Positions 19,340 through 29,072 of a DNA stretch of 64,000 nt are shown here, one piece after another (the first letter of the stretch is position 1; every line of letters starts with the position of its first letter). The stretch lies in the NCBI RefSeq assembly GCF_000948975.2, contig NZ_CP059735.1, positions 6,384,603 through 6,448,602 on the forward strand, in the 5' to 3' direction. Under the pieces are notes generated by a model that was not told the DNA's origin, ran no database searches, and saw nothing but the letters and a program-made list of their open reading frames with translations. The position numbers were made by a program, and so were the translations under genes. Origin of the DNA: Thalassomonas actiniarum. Its GTDB lineage: Bacteria > Pseudomonadota > Gammaproteobacteria > Enterobacterales > Alteromonadaceae.

Positions 19340-20863
19340 ATGACATTAGCATGTGTTTACAGCAGGGCGCGGTTGGGTCTTGAGTCACCCCAGGTGGCGG
19401 TTGAAGTCCATCTTGCCAACGGTTTGCCGGCCTTTAATATCGTCGGTTTGCCGGAAACCTCGGTCAAGGAAGCCAAAGACAGGGTACGCAGTGCGCTGAT
19501 CAATTGCGGTTATGAATTTCCCGCCAGACGCATCACCATCAACCTCGCCCCGGCAGATTTACCCAAGGAAGGCGGTCGTTTTGATTTACCCATAGCCGTC
19601 GGCATCCTGGTGGCCTCGGATCAGTTGCCGATAACAGATTTACACCACTATGAATTTGCCGGGGAACTGGCGCTTTCCGGCGAAATCCGGCAAATTATCG
19701 GCGAAATTCCCCTGGCCATAGCGACAAAAAACCAGGGCAGGACCCTGTTTCTTCCCCGGAAAAATGCCCCCCAGGCAAGCTGGGTCAGAGACGTGAAAAT
19801 TCATGCCCTGGACCATCTCACCCAGCTCTACCCCCATTTCCTGCGCCAGAGCCAGTTACCCCTGGTGGAAGCTAAAAAAGAGATCACGGCAACAGAAATC
19901 ATCACAGAAGACATGGCGGATGTTATCGGTCAACCGCTGGCCAAAAGGGCCCTGGAAATTGCCGCCAGCGGCGCTCATAACCTGCTGTTTATCGGTCCCC
20001 CGGGCACGGGAAAAACCATGCTCGCCAGCCGCTTGCCCGGCATTTTGCCGTTAATGAGCGAAGAAGAAGCCCTGGCCGCCGCTGCAATCCAGTCCATCAG
20101 CCATCAGAGCATAGATGAGAGCTCCTGGCTCAGGCGACCGTTTCGCGCTCCCCACCACACGGCTTCGTCCGCCGCCCTGGTCGGCGGCGGCAGCCAGCCC
20201 AAGCCAGGGGAAATATCCCTGGCACATAACGGGGTGTTGTTTCTGGATGAATTACCGGAATTTGACCGCAAAGTACTGGATGTCTTACGCGAACCCATGG
20301 AGTCCGGCGAAGTCACCATCTCCCGGGCGCTGAGCAAACAAAGCTTTCCCGCCCGCTTTCAGCTGGTGGCGGCCATGAACCCCAGCCCGACGGGTTTTTA
20401 CAATGATAACCGCAGCACCCCGGAGCAGGTATTGCGCTACCTGAACCGCTTATCCGGGCCTTTTTTGGACCGCATCGATATCCAGATTGAAGTGGCGCGC
20501 CTGCCGCGGGGGATCTGGTCCGCCGAAAATAAAACCAACGAAAACAGCCAGGTGATCCAGCAGCGGGTACAGGCTTGCCGTCAACGGCAAATCCAGCGCC
20601 AGGGGATCGCTAATGCCCACTTAACCAGCCCCCAGGTACGCCGCTACTGCCCGCTAAGCAAAGAGGACAATGATTTTCTCGAACTGGCGGTGGAAAAATT
20701 AGGTCTGTCCACCCGGGCGCATCATAAGATTTTAAAAATCGCCCGCACCCTGGCGGATATGGAAGCAAGTGAAAACATCAAACATGAGCACCTGATCGAA
20801 GCCCTGTCATACCGCGCTATGGACAGGTTATTACGTCACCTCACCGATGCCGTTTCCGTATAG
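19340..20863 (+). CDS. comM: ComM/YifB-family Mg-chelatase-like AAA+ ATPase
   Basis: 507-residue protein of the YifB/ComM family; ComM is a hexameric helicase that promotes branch migration during natural transformation. The N-terminal lon-like domain opens LACVYSRARLGLESPQVAVEVH. Walker A is GPPGTGKT near residue 218, Walker B is GVLFLDELPEF, and the C-terminal Mg-chelatase domain ends with LSYRAMDRL. It is divergent from ilvL, with the ilv promoter between them. The final 48 codons are repeated in tandem immediately downstream. Confidence 0.95.
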   Translation: MTLACVYSRARLGLESPQVAVEVHLANGLPAFNIVGLPETSVKEAKDRVRSALINCGYEFPARRITINLAPADLPKEGGRFDLPIAVGILVASDQLPITDLHHYEFAGELALSGEIRQIIGEIPLAIATKNQGRTLFLPRKNAPQASWVRDVKIHALDHLTQLYPHFLRQSQLPLVEAKKEITATEIITEDMADVIGQPLAKRALEIAASGAHNLLFIGPPGTGKTMLASRLPGILPLMSEEEALAAAAIQSISHQSIDESSWLRRPFRAPHHTASSAALVGGGSQPKPGEISLAHNGVLFLDELPEFDRKVLDVLREPMESGEVTISRALSKQSFPARFQLVAAMNPSPTGFYNDNRSTPEQVLRYLNRLSGPFLDRIDIQIEVARLPRGIWSAENKTNENSQVIQQRVQACRQRQIQRQGIANAHLTSPQVRRYCPLSKEDNDFLELAVEKLGLSTRAHHKILKIARTLADMEASENIKHEHLIEALSYRAMDRLLRHLTDAVSV

Positions 20864-21144
20864 AAACCTTTAGAAATCGCCCCTCACACCTGGCTGGCGG
20901 ATATGGAAGCAAGTGAAAACATCAAACATGAGCACCTGATCGAAGCCCTGTCATACCGCGCCATGGACAGGTTATTACGCCACCTCACCGATGCCGTTTC
21001 CGTATAGAAACCTTTAGAAATCGCCCCTCACACCTGGCTGGCGGATATGGAAGCAAGTGAAAACATCAAACATGAGCACCTGATCGAAGCCCTGTCATAC
21101 CGCGCTATGGACAGGTTATTACGTCACGATGCCGTTTCGGTATG
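20736..21144 (+). repeat. Tandem array of the comM 3' end, period 144 bp
   Basis: Anchor TGGCGGATAT occurs at 20751, 20895 and 21039, exactly 144 bases apart. Copy 1 is the authentic comM end; copies 2 and 3 lie beyond its stop. Copies 2 and 3 differ from copy 1 at the left junction (a six-base gain), and copy 3 has lost CTCACC near its end. Otherwise only two bases differ (GCT/GCC and CGT/CGC), both silent if read in the comM frame. Copies 2 and 3 are 48 codons in frame with comM, but each follows an in-frame TAG, so they are untranslated unless read through. They fill most of the 305-base gap before ilvY. Confidence 0.95.
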
Positions 21145-21168
21145 ACCCGGGTTTAGCGGCTGCGCATA

Positions 21169-22047
21169 TTAACTGATGGCGTCAAAAAACGCCTTGATCA
21201 GCGGTTGCTGCCGTCTCTGGGTCAAACAGCAGACGCCAAGTTCAAACGGTTCAATGGCACCGGCCTTGGGCAGGTATTGCACCCTGTCTTTCACCGGACT
21301 GTTATCCACCACCACTTCTGGGGTTATGCCGACACCACAGCCCAGCGCCACCATACTCACCAGCGCCTCATGCCCGGAAACCGTGGCATAGATATTAGGT
21401 TTTCCCTGCTGTTTTTTCCGGTACCAGGACTCAAACCGCGACCGTGCCGGGCCGTGCTCGGGCAAAATAATCGGGATCTGCGACCAGTTTAACGCTGGCT
21501 GCTGCAACATCTGCTGCACGCTGCAGGCTATGGTCGGGGCAATGACCACCAGCGGAATTTGCGCCAGGTGGTGGAAATGAAAACGACCGGCCAATCTATC
21601 CGGCCGGGCGGCAATGGCAAAGTCCACCGCCTGCTGCTGGACCTGCTCCAGGGCATCTGAGGCATCCCCTGTGGTCAGCATGATTTCCACCAGCGGATGT
21701 TGCTGGCGAAAGCGATCCAGCAGCGGAGGCAAATGGCTGTAAGCAGCGGTGACCGAGCAGTAAATATGCAACTTGCCCTTAAGCTCCGCCTGTTTTTGGT
21801 TCAGGGTCAATTTCAACAACTGCCACTGTTCCAGCTGCTGGTCGACATAGTGCTTAAACTGCTCTCCGGCCTCGGTCAGGGCTACGGTCCTGTTGTCCCG
21901 GTGTAACAAGCTAGTGCCCAGGGATTCTTCCTGACGCTGTATCGTCCGGCTCAGGGTTGACGGACTGACATGAAAAGCCTCGGCCGTTTGCGCAAAGTGC
22001 AGGCTGTTGGCCAGGTGCTGAAACATTTGTAATGATTTTATATCCAC
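21169..22047 (-). CDS. ilvY: LysR-type activator IlvY
   Basis: 292-residue LysR-family regulator with an N-terminal winged helix (AEAFHVSPSTLSRTIQRQEE as recognition region) and a periplasmic-binding-protein-like effector domain. Divergent placement against ilvC and similarity to E. coli IlvY (opening MDIKSLQMFQHLANSLHFAQ) support the name. In enterics it activates ilvC when acetolactate or acetohydroxybutyrate binds. A palindromic site lies at 22087-22103 between the two genes. Confidence 0.93.
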   Translation of the reverse strand: MDIKSLQMFQHLANSLHFAQTAEAFHVSPSTLSRTIQRQEESLGTSLLHRDNRTVALTEAGEQFKHYVDQQLEQWQLLKLTLNQKQAELKGKLHIYCSVTAAYSHLPPLLDRFRQQHPLVEIMLTTGDASDALEQVQQQAVDFAIAARPDRLAGRFHFHHLAQIPLVVIAPTIACSVQQMLQQPALNWSQIPIILPEHGPARSRFESWYRKKQQGKPNIYATVSGHEALVSMVALGCGVGITPEVVVDNSPVKDRVQYLPKAGAIEPFELGVCCLTQRRQQPLIKAFFDAIS

Positions 22048-22086
22048 AAACCCTCACAATTCAGGTGAAAAATTCCATAATCCCAC

Positions 22087-22103
22087 GTTGCAAAAATCGC
22101 AAC
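22087..22103. promoter_or_regulatory. Putative IlvY operator
   Basis: GTTGC and GCAAC arms around seven bases form a LysR-type palindrome in the ilvY-ilvC intergenic region. A weaker TGCAA/TTTTAAGCA pair follows at about 22111-22133 towards ilvC, resembling the tandem operators of enteric ilvYC. Confidence 0.6.
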
Positions 22104-22240
22104 ACTAAAATGCAAATATATCATTTTAAGCAACAAGAAGACTAGGTTATTATTTCTTTATCGTCAGCATACTGACCTATACTTTTTTGATTTAATTTGA
22201 CGCTTTTCCGAAGAAACAGCGTCAAGCAGCGGAGACAAGC

Positions 22241-23722
22241 ATGGCCAATTACTTTAATACTTTAAGTTTACGAGAAAAATTAGCTCAGCTGGGCAAATGT
22301 CGTTTTATGAAACGCGAAGAGTTTGCCGACGGCTGTAACTTTATCAAAGACTGGAACATAGTGATTGTCGGTTGCGGCGCCCAGGGCTTAAACCAGGGCC
22401 TGAACATGCGCGACTCCGGATTGAATATTTCCTACGCCCTGCGCGAAGCCGCCATCGCCGAGAAACGCCAGTCCTGGCAATGGGCGACAGAAAATGGCTT
22501 TACCGTCGGCACCTATGAAGAGCTGATCCCGCAGGCAGACTTAGTATTAAACCTGACCCCGGACAAGCAACATACCTCTGCCGTCAACGCAGTAATGCCG
22601 CTGATGAAACAGGGTGCCACCTTGTCCTATTCCCACGGTTTTAACATCGTCGAAGAAGGCATGCAGATCCGTCCGGACATCACGGTAGTGATGGTGGCGC
22701 CGAAGTGTCCGGGTACCGAAGTAAGGGAAGAATACAAACGCGGTTTTGGCGTACCGACCCTGATCGCGGTACACCCGGAAAATGATCCGCGCGGTGACGG
22801 CCTTGCGATTGCCAAAGCTTATGCCAGCGCTACCGGCGGCGACCGTGCCGGGGTATTGGAGTCTTCCTTTATCGCCGAAGTAAAATCCGATCTGATGGGC
22901 GAGCAAACCATTTTATGCGGCATGTTGCAAACCGCCGCTATCCTGGGCCACAAGCAGTTAGTAGCCAACGGAGTCGATGCCGGTTATGCCCGTAAATTAC
23001 TGCAATACGGCCTGGAAACCACCACCGAAGGCCTGAAGCACGGCGGCATCACCAATATGATGGACCGCTTGTCCAACCCGGCAAAAATCAAGGCTTTTGA
23101 TATGTCGGAAGAGTTGAAAGTCATCTTACGCCCGTTATTTGAAAAACATATGGACGACATTATCGAAGGCGAGTTTTCCAAAACCATGATGCAAGACTGG
23201 GCCAACGACGATGCCAATTTATTGAAGTGGCGCGCAGAAACGGCAGAAACCTCCTTTGAGCAGGCGCCTGACTGCGATACCGACATCAGCGAGCAGGAAT
23301 ATTACGACAAAGGCATTTTTGTGATTGCCATGATCAAGGCGGGTGTTGAACTTGCTTTTGAAGCTATGGTTGCCGCCGGTATCATAGACGAGTCTGCTTA
23401 TTACGAGTCTTTACATGAAACTCCGCTGATCGCCAACTGTATTGCCCGTAACAAGCTGTACGAAATGAATGTTGTGATCTCAGATACCGCAGAATACGGT
23501 AACTACCTGTTCAGCCATGCGGCAGTACCTTTGCTGGAAGAGTTTGCCAGCAAGCTGACTTTGGAAGACTTAGGACAAGGCATCAGCGGCTCCAACGGCG
23601 TTGATAATGTCCGTCTGATCGAAGTTAATGAAGCCATCCGCAGCCATGGCGTTGAAACCATAGGTAAGGAATTACGCGGTTATATGACAGATATGAAACG
23701 TATCGTTGAAAGCGCTCAGTAA
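22241..23722 (+). CDS. ilvC: Ketol-acid reductoisomerase, class II (IlvC)
   Basis: NADPH-dependent Mg enzyme that isomerises and reduces acetolactate or acetohydroxybutyrate. 493 residues, the long class II form (E. coli 491), with duplicated C-terminal knotted domains. The Rossmann motif is [18 protein letters not shown]. Metal ligands fall in [11 protein letters not shown] and later in the second domain. A TATACT -10-like element lies upstream with no good -35, fitting activation by IlvY. Confidence 0.98.
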   Translation: MANYFNTLSLREKLAQLGKCRFMKREEFADGCNFIKDWNIVIVGCGAQGLNQGLNMRDSGLNISYALREAAIAEKRQSWQWATENGFTVGTYEELIPQADLVLNLTPDKQHTSAVNAVMPLMKQGATLSYSHGFNIVEEGMQIRPDITVVMVAPKCPGTEVREEYKRGFGVPTLIAVHPENDPRGDGLAIAKAYASATGGDRAGVLESSFIAEVKSDLMGEQTILCGMLQTAAILGHKQLVANGVDAGYARKLLQYGLETTTEGLKHGGITNMMDRLSNPAKIKAFDMSEELKVILRPLFEKHMDDIIEGEFSKTMMQDWANDDANLLKWRAETAETSFEQAPDCDTDISEQEYYDKGIFVIAMIKAGVELAFEAMVAAGIIDESAYYESLHETPLIANCIARNKLYEMNVVISDTAEYGNYLFSHAAVPLLEEFASKLTLEDLGQGISGSNGVDNVRLIEVNEAIRSHGVETIGKELRGYMTDMKRIVESAQ

Positions 23723-23744
23723 AGCATAAAAGTAAATGCTTAAA

Positions 23745-23777
23745 TAAAAAGCCAGCTTTATAAGCTGGCTTTTTTTA
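23745..23777 (+). terminator. Rho-independent terminator of ilvC
   Basis: AAAAAGCCAGCTT and AAGCTGGCTTTTTTT form a near-perfect stem with a very short loop and seven T. It may serve both strands. Confidence 0.9.
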
Positions 23778-23851
23778 TACATAGCCTCCCGTCCTGAAAT
23801 ATCGGGGAAGGCAAAGAGCAGGTTTTATCTCTATTATTAACCTGCCCGGTT

Positions 23852-25114
23852 TTATTCCCGGATCTGGCCATCACCAAAGACCACAAACTTCTCTGTCGTT
23901 AAAGCTTCAAGCCCCATAGGGCCATAGGCATGTAACTTACTGGTAGAGATGCCAATCTCAGATCCCAATCCCAGCTGACCGCCGTCAGAAAAACGCGACG
24001 AAGCATTGATCATCACCACGGAAGAATTAATACGTTTGACAAACTGCTGCGCCCGGCTGTAGTCCTGGCTGACAATTACCTCGGTATGATCTGAGGTAAA
24101 CTCATTGATATGACCGATAGCAGCATCAAAACTGTCCACCACCTTAACGGCAATTTCCTGCGCCAGGTATTCAGCATGATAGTCGTCATCCGTCGCCAGT
24201 TCGGCATCATCAAAATAAGCACGGCTAAGTTCACAGGCATGAATTTTCACCCGGGCAGGGGACAGCGCTTTAGCCGCCTCGGGCAAAAATGTCCCGGCAA
24301 TATCCTGGTGCACCAACAGGGTTTCCAGGGCATTGCAGGCGCTGGGTTTCTGGGTTTTCCCGTTAACGAGAATAGCTACACCTTTATTGATATCGGCGTA
24401 TTTATCAATGAATAAATGGCATACCCCTTTAAAATGCTGGATAACCGGAATGCGGCTGTTTTCAGTAACATAACGGATCAGGCCTTCACCGCCACGGGGG
24501 ATCACCAGGTCGATACTTTGCGACTGTTTCAACAAGTCTTCGATCACGCCGCGGCTGGTATCCGGGATCACGGTCACGATATCTTGATGGATACCCCGTT
24601 GCTGCAGCACTTTGTGCAGGCACTGTGCCAGCGCCAGGTTACTGTGGATGGCTTCCGAGCCGCCGCGTAAAATCACGGCATTGCCGGATTTAATACACAA
24701 GGCCGCCGCCTCGGCAGTCACATTGGGTCGTGCTTCATAAATCATGGCAATGACCCCAAGCGGGATCGCCATCTTACCCACCTGCATGCCGTTGGGACGC
24801 AGGGCCAGATTACGGATATCCCCGACGGGATCGGTTAAGGTGACAATTTCCCGGATAGCCTCGGCAATATCCGCCACCCTTTGCTCCGTCAACAATAACC
24901 GGTCGAGCATGGCTGAGCTTAAGCCTTTCTCTTTACCGGCACTGATGTCTTTTTCATTTTCCTTTAGAATAGCAGCGGTATCGGCGACGATAGCCGCGGC
25001 AATATCCGTTAACAGGGCATTTTTTTCAGCGGTTGTTAACTGGGCCACCACCCGGCTCGCGGCTTTAGCCTGCCCGGCCGCCACAGCAATATCAAAATTT
25101 TTATTTTCAGTCAT
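23852..25114 (-). CDS. proA: Glutamate-5-semialdehyde dehydrogenase (ProA)
   Basis: Reduces glutamyl-5-phosphate to glutamate semialdehyde with NADPH in proline synthesis. 420 residues (E. coli 417). The catalytic cysteine is in QKPSACNALET near residue 256, and PRGGEGLI and NASSRFSDGGQLGLG segments are typical. It follows proB by 14 bases on the minus strand, so the two are one operon. Confidence 0.97.
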   Translation of the reverse strand: MTENKNFDIAVAAGQAKAASRVVAQLTTAEKNALLTDIAAAIVADTAAILKENEKDISAGKEKGLSSAMLDRLLLTEQRVADIAEAIREIVTLTDPVGDIRNLALRPNGMQVGKMAIPLGVIAMIYEARPNVTAEAAALCIKSGNAVILRGGSEAIHSNLALAQCLHKVLQQRGIHQDIVTVIPDTSRGVIEDLLKQSQSIDLVIPRGGEGLIRYVTENSRIPVIQHFKGVCHLFIDKYADINKGVAILVNGKTQKPSACNALETLLVHQDIAGTFLPEAAKALSPARVKIHACELSRAYFDDAELATDDDYHAEYLAQEIAVKVVDSFDAAIGHINEFTSDHTEVIVSQDYSRAQQFVKRINSSVVMINASSRFSDGGQLGLGSEIGISTSKLHAYGPMGLEALTTEKFVVFGDGQIRE

Positions 25115-25128
25115 CTTCTTTACCCGTT

Positions 25129-26241
25129 TTAGTTAGCCGTTTTTGTCAGCACCACCATATCGTCCCTGTGTATTACCACCTTGCTCGGACAAAAGCCCAG
25201 CAGCTGATAAATTTGATCGCTTTTTTGCCCCTTGATCTGTTGCAGATCCCTGTGGCCATACTGACAAATCCCTTTGGCGATCACTTCGCCGCTATCGGCA
25301 TTGACGATTTCCAGCGAGGCGCCGGCGACAAACTCTCCGAGCACCTCCAGGATACCGGAAGGCAATAATGACGCACCTTTCTCGGAAACCGCATTCACCG
25401 CCCCCAAATCCACCAACACCTGGCCGTCACTTTTCAAGGTATGTTTAAGCCAATGCTTCCTGGCTTTGGTTACCCCCTGGCTGGCAATAAAATGCGTACC
25501 GGGATTTTCCCCTTTGAGCAGCTGCTCAAAGACGTCACTTTTGGTGCCGTTGATAATATAAGTGTCGATACCGTTTTCCACGGCTTTTTCCGCCGCCTGA
25601 ATTTTGGTTTGCATACCGCCGGTGGCAAGATGGTTTTTTGTTCCCCCGGCCATGGCATAAATTTGCGGCGTGATTGCTGTTATTTCCGGCAACATGTTCG
25701 CATCATCATGGCTGCGGGGGTCTTTATCGAATACCCCGTCGACATCGCTTAAAATCAACAGCCTGTCCGCTTCGCTGACCAGGGCCACCAGCGCCGCCAG
25801 GTTATCGTTATCCCCGACCTTAAGTTCATCTGTGGCCACGGTATCATTTTCATTGACCACAGGGATGACATGGTTTTCCAGTAAGATGCGCAGGGTATTT
25901 TTGATATTGATATACCTTTGCCTGTCTTTTAAATCGCCGTGGGTGATCAGCAGCTGGCTGCAGGGCACATCAAAAAACCTTTGCCAGTTGGCCATCATCT
26001 GCATCTGGCCGACCGCCGCCATGGCCTGCTTGGTGGGAATAGAGGGGACCGGGGAGCCGTGCTGGATCAACTTGCGCCCGGCGGCAACACTGCCGGACGA
26101 GACTAAAATCACTTCTTTACCAGCCTGGTGGCACTGGGTAATAAACCGGGCAATTGCCAGTAAATATTTACCGCTACACCCCTTGGCATCCGGCGCAACC
26201 AGGGCACTGCCGACTTTAATCACCACACGGTTAAAATTCAT
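25129..26241 (-). CDS. proB: Glutamate 5-kinase (ProB)
   Basis: Phosphorylates glutamate with ATP, the feedback-regulated first step of proline synthesis. 370 residues (E. coli 367). The amino-acid kinase domain begins VVIKVGSALVAPD and contains SSGSVAAGRKL, NENDTVATDELKVGDND and MQTKIQAAEKA. A C-terminal PUA domain covers about residues 280-365. First gene of proBA. Confidence 0.97.
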   Translation of the reverse strand: MNFNRVVIKVGSALVAPDAKGCSGKYLLAIARFITQCHQAGKEVILVSSGSVAAGRKLIQHGSPVPSIPTKQAMAAVGQMQMMANWQRFFDVPCSQLLITHGDLKDRQRYINIKNTLRILLENHVIPVVNENDTVATDELKVGDNDNLAALVALVSEADRLLILSDVDGVFDKDPRSHDDANMLPEITAITPQIYAMAGGTKNHLATGGMQTKIQAAEKAVENGIDTYIINGTKSDVFEQLLKGENPGTHFIASQGVTKARKHWLKHTLKSDGQVLVDLGAVNAVSEKGASLLPSGILEVLGEFVAGASLEIVNADSGEVIAKGICQYGHRDLQQIKGQKSDQIYQLLGFCPSKVVIHRDDMVVLTKTAN

Positions 26242-26402
26242 TACTTCCCCCTCAAATCAGTTACCCTAAGAATGACCCGAAAACAGGGTGATTTGCAATC
26301 AACTTTTCACGGTTTTTTCAACAAAAAGTCGATTTTTACACCTTTGAGCGTATTTTGACGAAATTAGCGCTTTTTTAACCGCTTGCCGGTAAAAATAACC
26401 CG

Positions 26403-26681
26403 GTGCAAAACTCAGTTAACCACGAAATAGCTGTTATTTTACCCGGGGCAGACAGCGGGCATTTTCGGGAAAAATCGAAGAACAACAGCTCATTTCTAGA
26501 TATTAACAAGATGTTTACCTGCTTTTGTACTCAAGCGGGTATTATTAACAAAAGCGCTAAACACTCAGAAAGAAAAGAACTTGATCCGCTTAAAGAAAAT
26601 CCCTCAGAAAATAATTTATTTAGCGGTAGACACCCGGGATATGATAAATTAGCCTTTGAACAAATGCTCAATATTCAGTGA
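26403..26681 (+). CDS. Doubtful 92-residue open frame
   Basis: A GTG-initiated frame is the only sizeable one in the 541-base gap between proB and the acyltransferase gene. The product is hydrophilic, rich in Asn, Lys and Ser, has two close cysteines (CFC), and matches nothing I recognise. There is no convincing Shine-Dalgarno. It may be a lineage-specific small gene or simply leader DNA for the downstream acyltransferase. The rest of the gap shows nothing definite. Confidence 0.22.
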   Translation: MQNSVNHEIAVILPGADSGHFREKSKNNSSFLDINKMFTCFCTQAGIINKSAKHSERKELDPLKENPSENNLFSGRHPGYDKLAFEQMLNIQ

Positions 26682-26783
26682 CGCCCTTGTTGAAAACCGC
26701 TGTCACCGGATAGACAGTAACTATCGCACCTTGATGTGCGAACCTTTAACTTTTTAACAGCTGACAACTAAACCTGAATCGAT

Positions 26784-27728
26784 ATGTTAAATTTTCTTCC
26801 CGGCCCGATAAAAGCAACTTTTGCCTTTCTGCTCTACGTGGTAAACACCTTATTCTGGTTATGCCCGATCATTGTTTTTTCCTTTCTGAAGGCGCTGATC
26901 CCGCTGCCGTTATGGCAGAAAGTTTTCAGCTATTTACTCGACCAGATGGCCAGCAACTGGGTGGCGGTCAATACCCTTAACCAGAAGCTGTTCAGCAAAA
27001 CCGAGTTTGTCGTTACCGGCAGCGAAAACCTGACTATGCAGGACTGGTACCTGGTGCTGAGCAACCACCAAAGCTGGGTGGATATCCTGGTATTACAGCG
27101 CCTGTTACACGGCAAGATCCCTTTCCTGAAATTTTTCCTGAAAAAAGAGCTTATCTATGTCCCCTTTTTAGGCCTGGCCTGGTGGGCGCTGGACTTTCCT
27201 TTTATGAAGCGCTACAGCCAGAGCTTTTTAAAAAAACACCCCGAGCTTAAAGGCAAAGACATAGAAACCACCCGCAAGGCCTGTGAAAAATTCAAACACA
27301 AACCGGTCAGCGTGATGAACTTTATCGAAGGCACCCGCTACACCCCGGCCAAACACAGCAAACAGCAATCCAAGTTCCAGCACCTGCTAAGGCCTAAAGC
27401 CGGCGGCATTGCTTTTGTGCTCGAAGCCATGGGGCAGCACCTGACCAAAGTTGTCAATGTGACTATCCATTACCCCGAGGGGATCCCCAGCTTTTTGGAC
27501 TTTATCTCCGGCCGGGTCAATAAAGTTGTCGTCGCCATAGATATCATTCCCATAGAAAGCTCAATGATCGGCGATTACTTTAATGACAGGCAATTTAAAA
27601 TCAGTTTCCAGCAATGGGTCAATCAGTTATGGCTGGAAAAAGATAAGACCTTAACGGCAATGACTGAGCAGCACAGGGAGAAATGCTCATCACAAGAGAC
27701 GATTTCCAAGGAAAACCCTGTAAGTTAA
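26784..27728 (+). CDS. Lysophospholipid acyltransferase, YihG-like
   Basis: 314-residue membrane acyltransferase of the PlsC superfamily. The catalytic HX4D motif appears as SNHQSWVDILVL near residue 92, the phosphate-binding motif as NFIEGTRYTP near 185. It aligns with E. coli YihG over its length (for example VPFLGLAWWALDFPFMKRYS), a second 1-acyl-glycerol-3-phosphate acyltransferase that shapes phospholipid acyl composition. Two N-terminal hydrophobic segments anchor it. The MscS-type gene follows 49 bases later, so both membrane genes may be cotranscribed. Confidence 0.9.
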   Translation: MLNFLPGPIKATFAFLLYVVNTLFWLCPIIVFSFLKALIPLPLWQKVFSYLLDQMASNWVAVNTLNQKLFSKTEFVVTGSENLTMQDWYLVLSNHQSWVDILVLQRLLHGKIPFLKFFLKKELIYVPFLGLAWWALDFPFMKRYSQSFLKKHPELKGKDIETTRKACEKFKHKPVSVMNFIEGTRYTPAKHSKQQSKFQHLLRPKAGGIAFVLEAMGQHLTKVVNVTIHYPEGIPSFLDFISGRVNKVVVAIDIIPIESSMIGDYFNDRQFKISFQQWVNQLWLEKDKTLTAMTEQHREKCSSQETISKENPVS

Positions 27729-27777
27729 CCTGGCATAAAGTCGCCGGGAAAATGCCCGCGCCTGGGGAAGCAAACAT

Positions 27778-29034
27778 ATGCATGAAGTATTAACAATGTG
27801 GCTGGCGGACAAAGGCGTCAGCCATGCCTACCTGCCTCTCACCGTCCTGCTTGGCGGCAGCGGGCTTATTCTGCTGATATCCGCCATCGGCTACTACCTG
27901 GCCAAACACCAGGTACTGGTGCTGGTGCACAAACTTGTGCTCGGTACCCGCAACAGCTGGGATGATCTGCTGATCGAGCATCAGGTATTCTCCCGCATCG
28001 CCCTGCTGGTACCCTTTTTGTTATTGCTGTTCCTGACCCCGGTTTTCTTGCCCCCGGATGAGCTCTACAGCCGCTTCTTACAGGTAGCGGCCAAATGTGC
28101 CATCAGCTTCCAGGTCGCTTTTTGTATCAGCGCCTTGCTTAATGTCATCAAAACCTTGTACCTGCAGAGCTCCCGGGAACGCTACCTGCCGTTTAATGCC
28201 ACCATACAGGTGCTTAAACTTATCGTTTACCTGGTCGCCTCCATCCTGGCCATTTCCTTTATCCTCGAACGCTCCCCCCTTTACCTGCTCAGCGGCCTGG
28301 GGGCATTAACCGCGGTATTGCTGCTGATTTTTCAGGATACCATTAAAGGCCTGGTGGCGAGCATACAAATATCGGCAAACCGCATGGTCGCTCCCGGCGA
28401 CTGGATAGAGGTGCCGCAATACGGCGCCGACGGCGATGTGCTGGAGATTGGCCTGATCACGGTCAAGGTTCAAAATTTTGATAAGACCATCACCACTATA
28501 CCCACCTATGCCTTAACCAGCGGTTCCTTTAAAAACTGGCGCGACATGTACCATTCCGGCGGGCGGCGCATCAAGCGCGCCATCTGGATTGATATTTCCA
28601 GCATAGATTTTTGCAGCCCGCAGCAAATCAACGGTTTCAGTGATATTGTGCTGCTTAAAGATTATCTGGCCGAAAAACGTCAGCAGCTATCCCACAGCAA
28701 CCAGGCGGCCGGAGTGAATCAGGAGGATAAGGTCAACAGCCGCCAGCTCACCAATATCGGCACCTTCCGCGCCTATATCCAGGCTTACCTGAAACAACAT
28801 AGCCAGGTACACCCGCAGATGACCTGCATGGTGCGCCAGCTGCCCGCCGAAGGTGCGGGATTGCCGCTGGAATTATATTTTTTCAGCAAAGAACAGGCCT
28901 GGGTCAGCTACGAGGGCATCCAGGCCGATATCTTTGATCATTTATATGCCATGGCGCCCCACTTTGGTTTGCGTATTTTCCAGCACCCGACCGGCTTTGA
29001 CTGGCAGCAGGGCAAAGCACGTTTTCCCGAATAA
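27778..29034 (+). CDS. MscS-family mechanosensitive channel, YbdG/MscM-like
   Basis: 418-residue channel homologue close in length to E. coli YbdG (415). About five transmembrane segments fill the first 190 residues; the last (LSGLGALTAVLLLIFQDTIKGLV) is the pore-lining TM3. The beta-domain carries the YbdG-subgroup insert YGADGDVLEIG and VQNFDKTITTIPTYAL. Expected role is release of solutes on membrane tension during osmotic downshock, although YbdG homologues gate weakly. Confidence 0.92.
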   Translation: MHEVLTMWLADKGVSHAYLPLTVLLGGSGLILLISAIGYYLAKHQVLVLVHKLVLGTRNSWDDLLIEHQVFSRIALLVPFLLLLFLTPVFLPPDELYSRFLQVAAKCAISFQVAFCISALLNVIKTLYLQSSRERYLPFNATIQVLKLIVYLVASILAISFILERSPLYLLSGLGALTAVLLLIFQDTIKGLVASIQISANRMVAPGDWIEVPQYGADGDVLEIGLITVKVQNFDKTITTIPTYALTSGSFKNWRDMYHSGGRRIKRAIWIDISSIDFCSPQQINGFSDIVLLKDYLAEKRQQLSHSNQAAGVNQEDKVNSRQLTNIGTFRAYIQAYLKQHSQVHPQMTCMVRQLPAEGAGLPLELYFFSKEQAWVSYEGIQADIFDHLYAMAPHFGLRIFQHPTGFDWQQGKARFPE

Positions 29035-29039
29035 AAGTC

Positions 29040-29061
29040 TCCCGGAGAAACATCTCCGGGA
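29040..29061 (-). terminator. Hairpin terminator between mscS-type gene and tesB
   Basis: TCCCGGAGA and TCTCCGGGA form a nine-base perfect stem with a four-base loop between convergent genes. The minus-strand tail GACTTTTATT favours tesB. Confidence 0.7.
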
Positions 29062-29072
29062 AAACACAGTCA

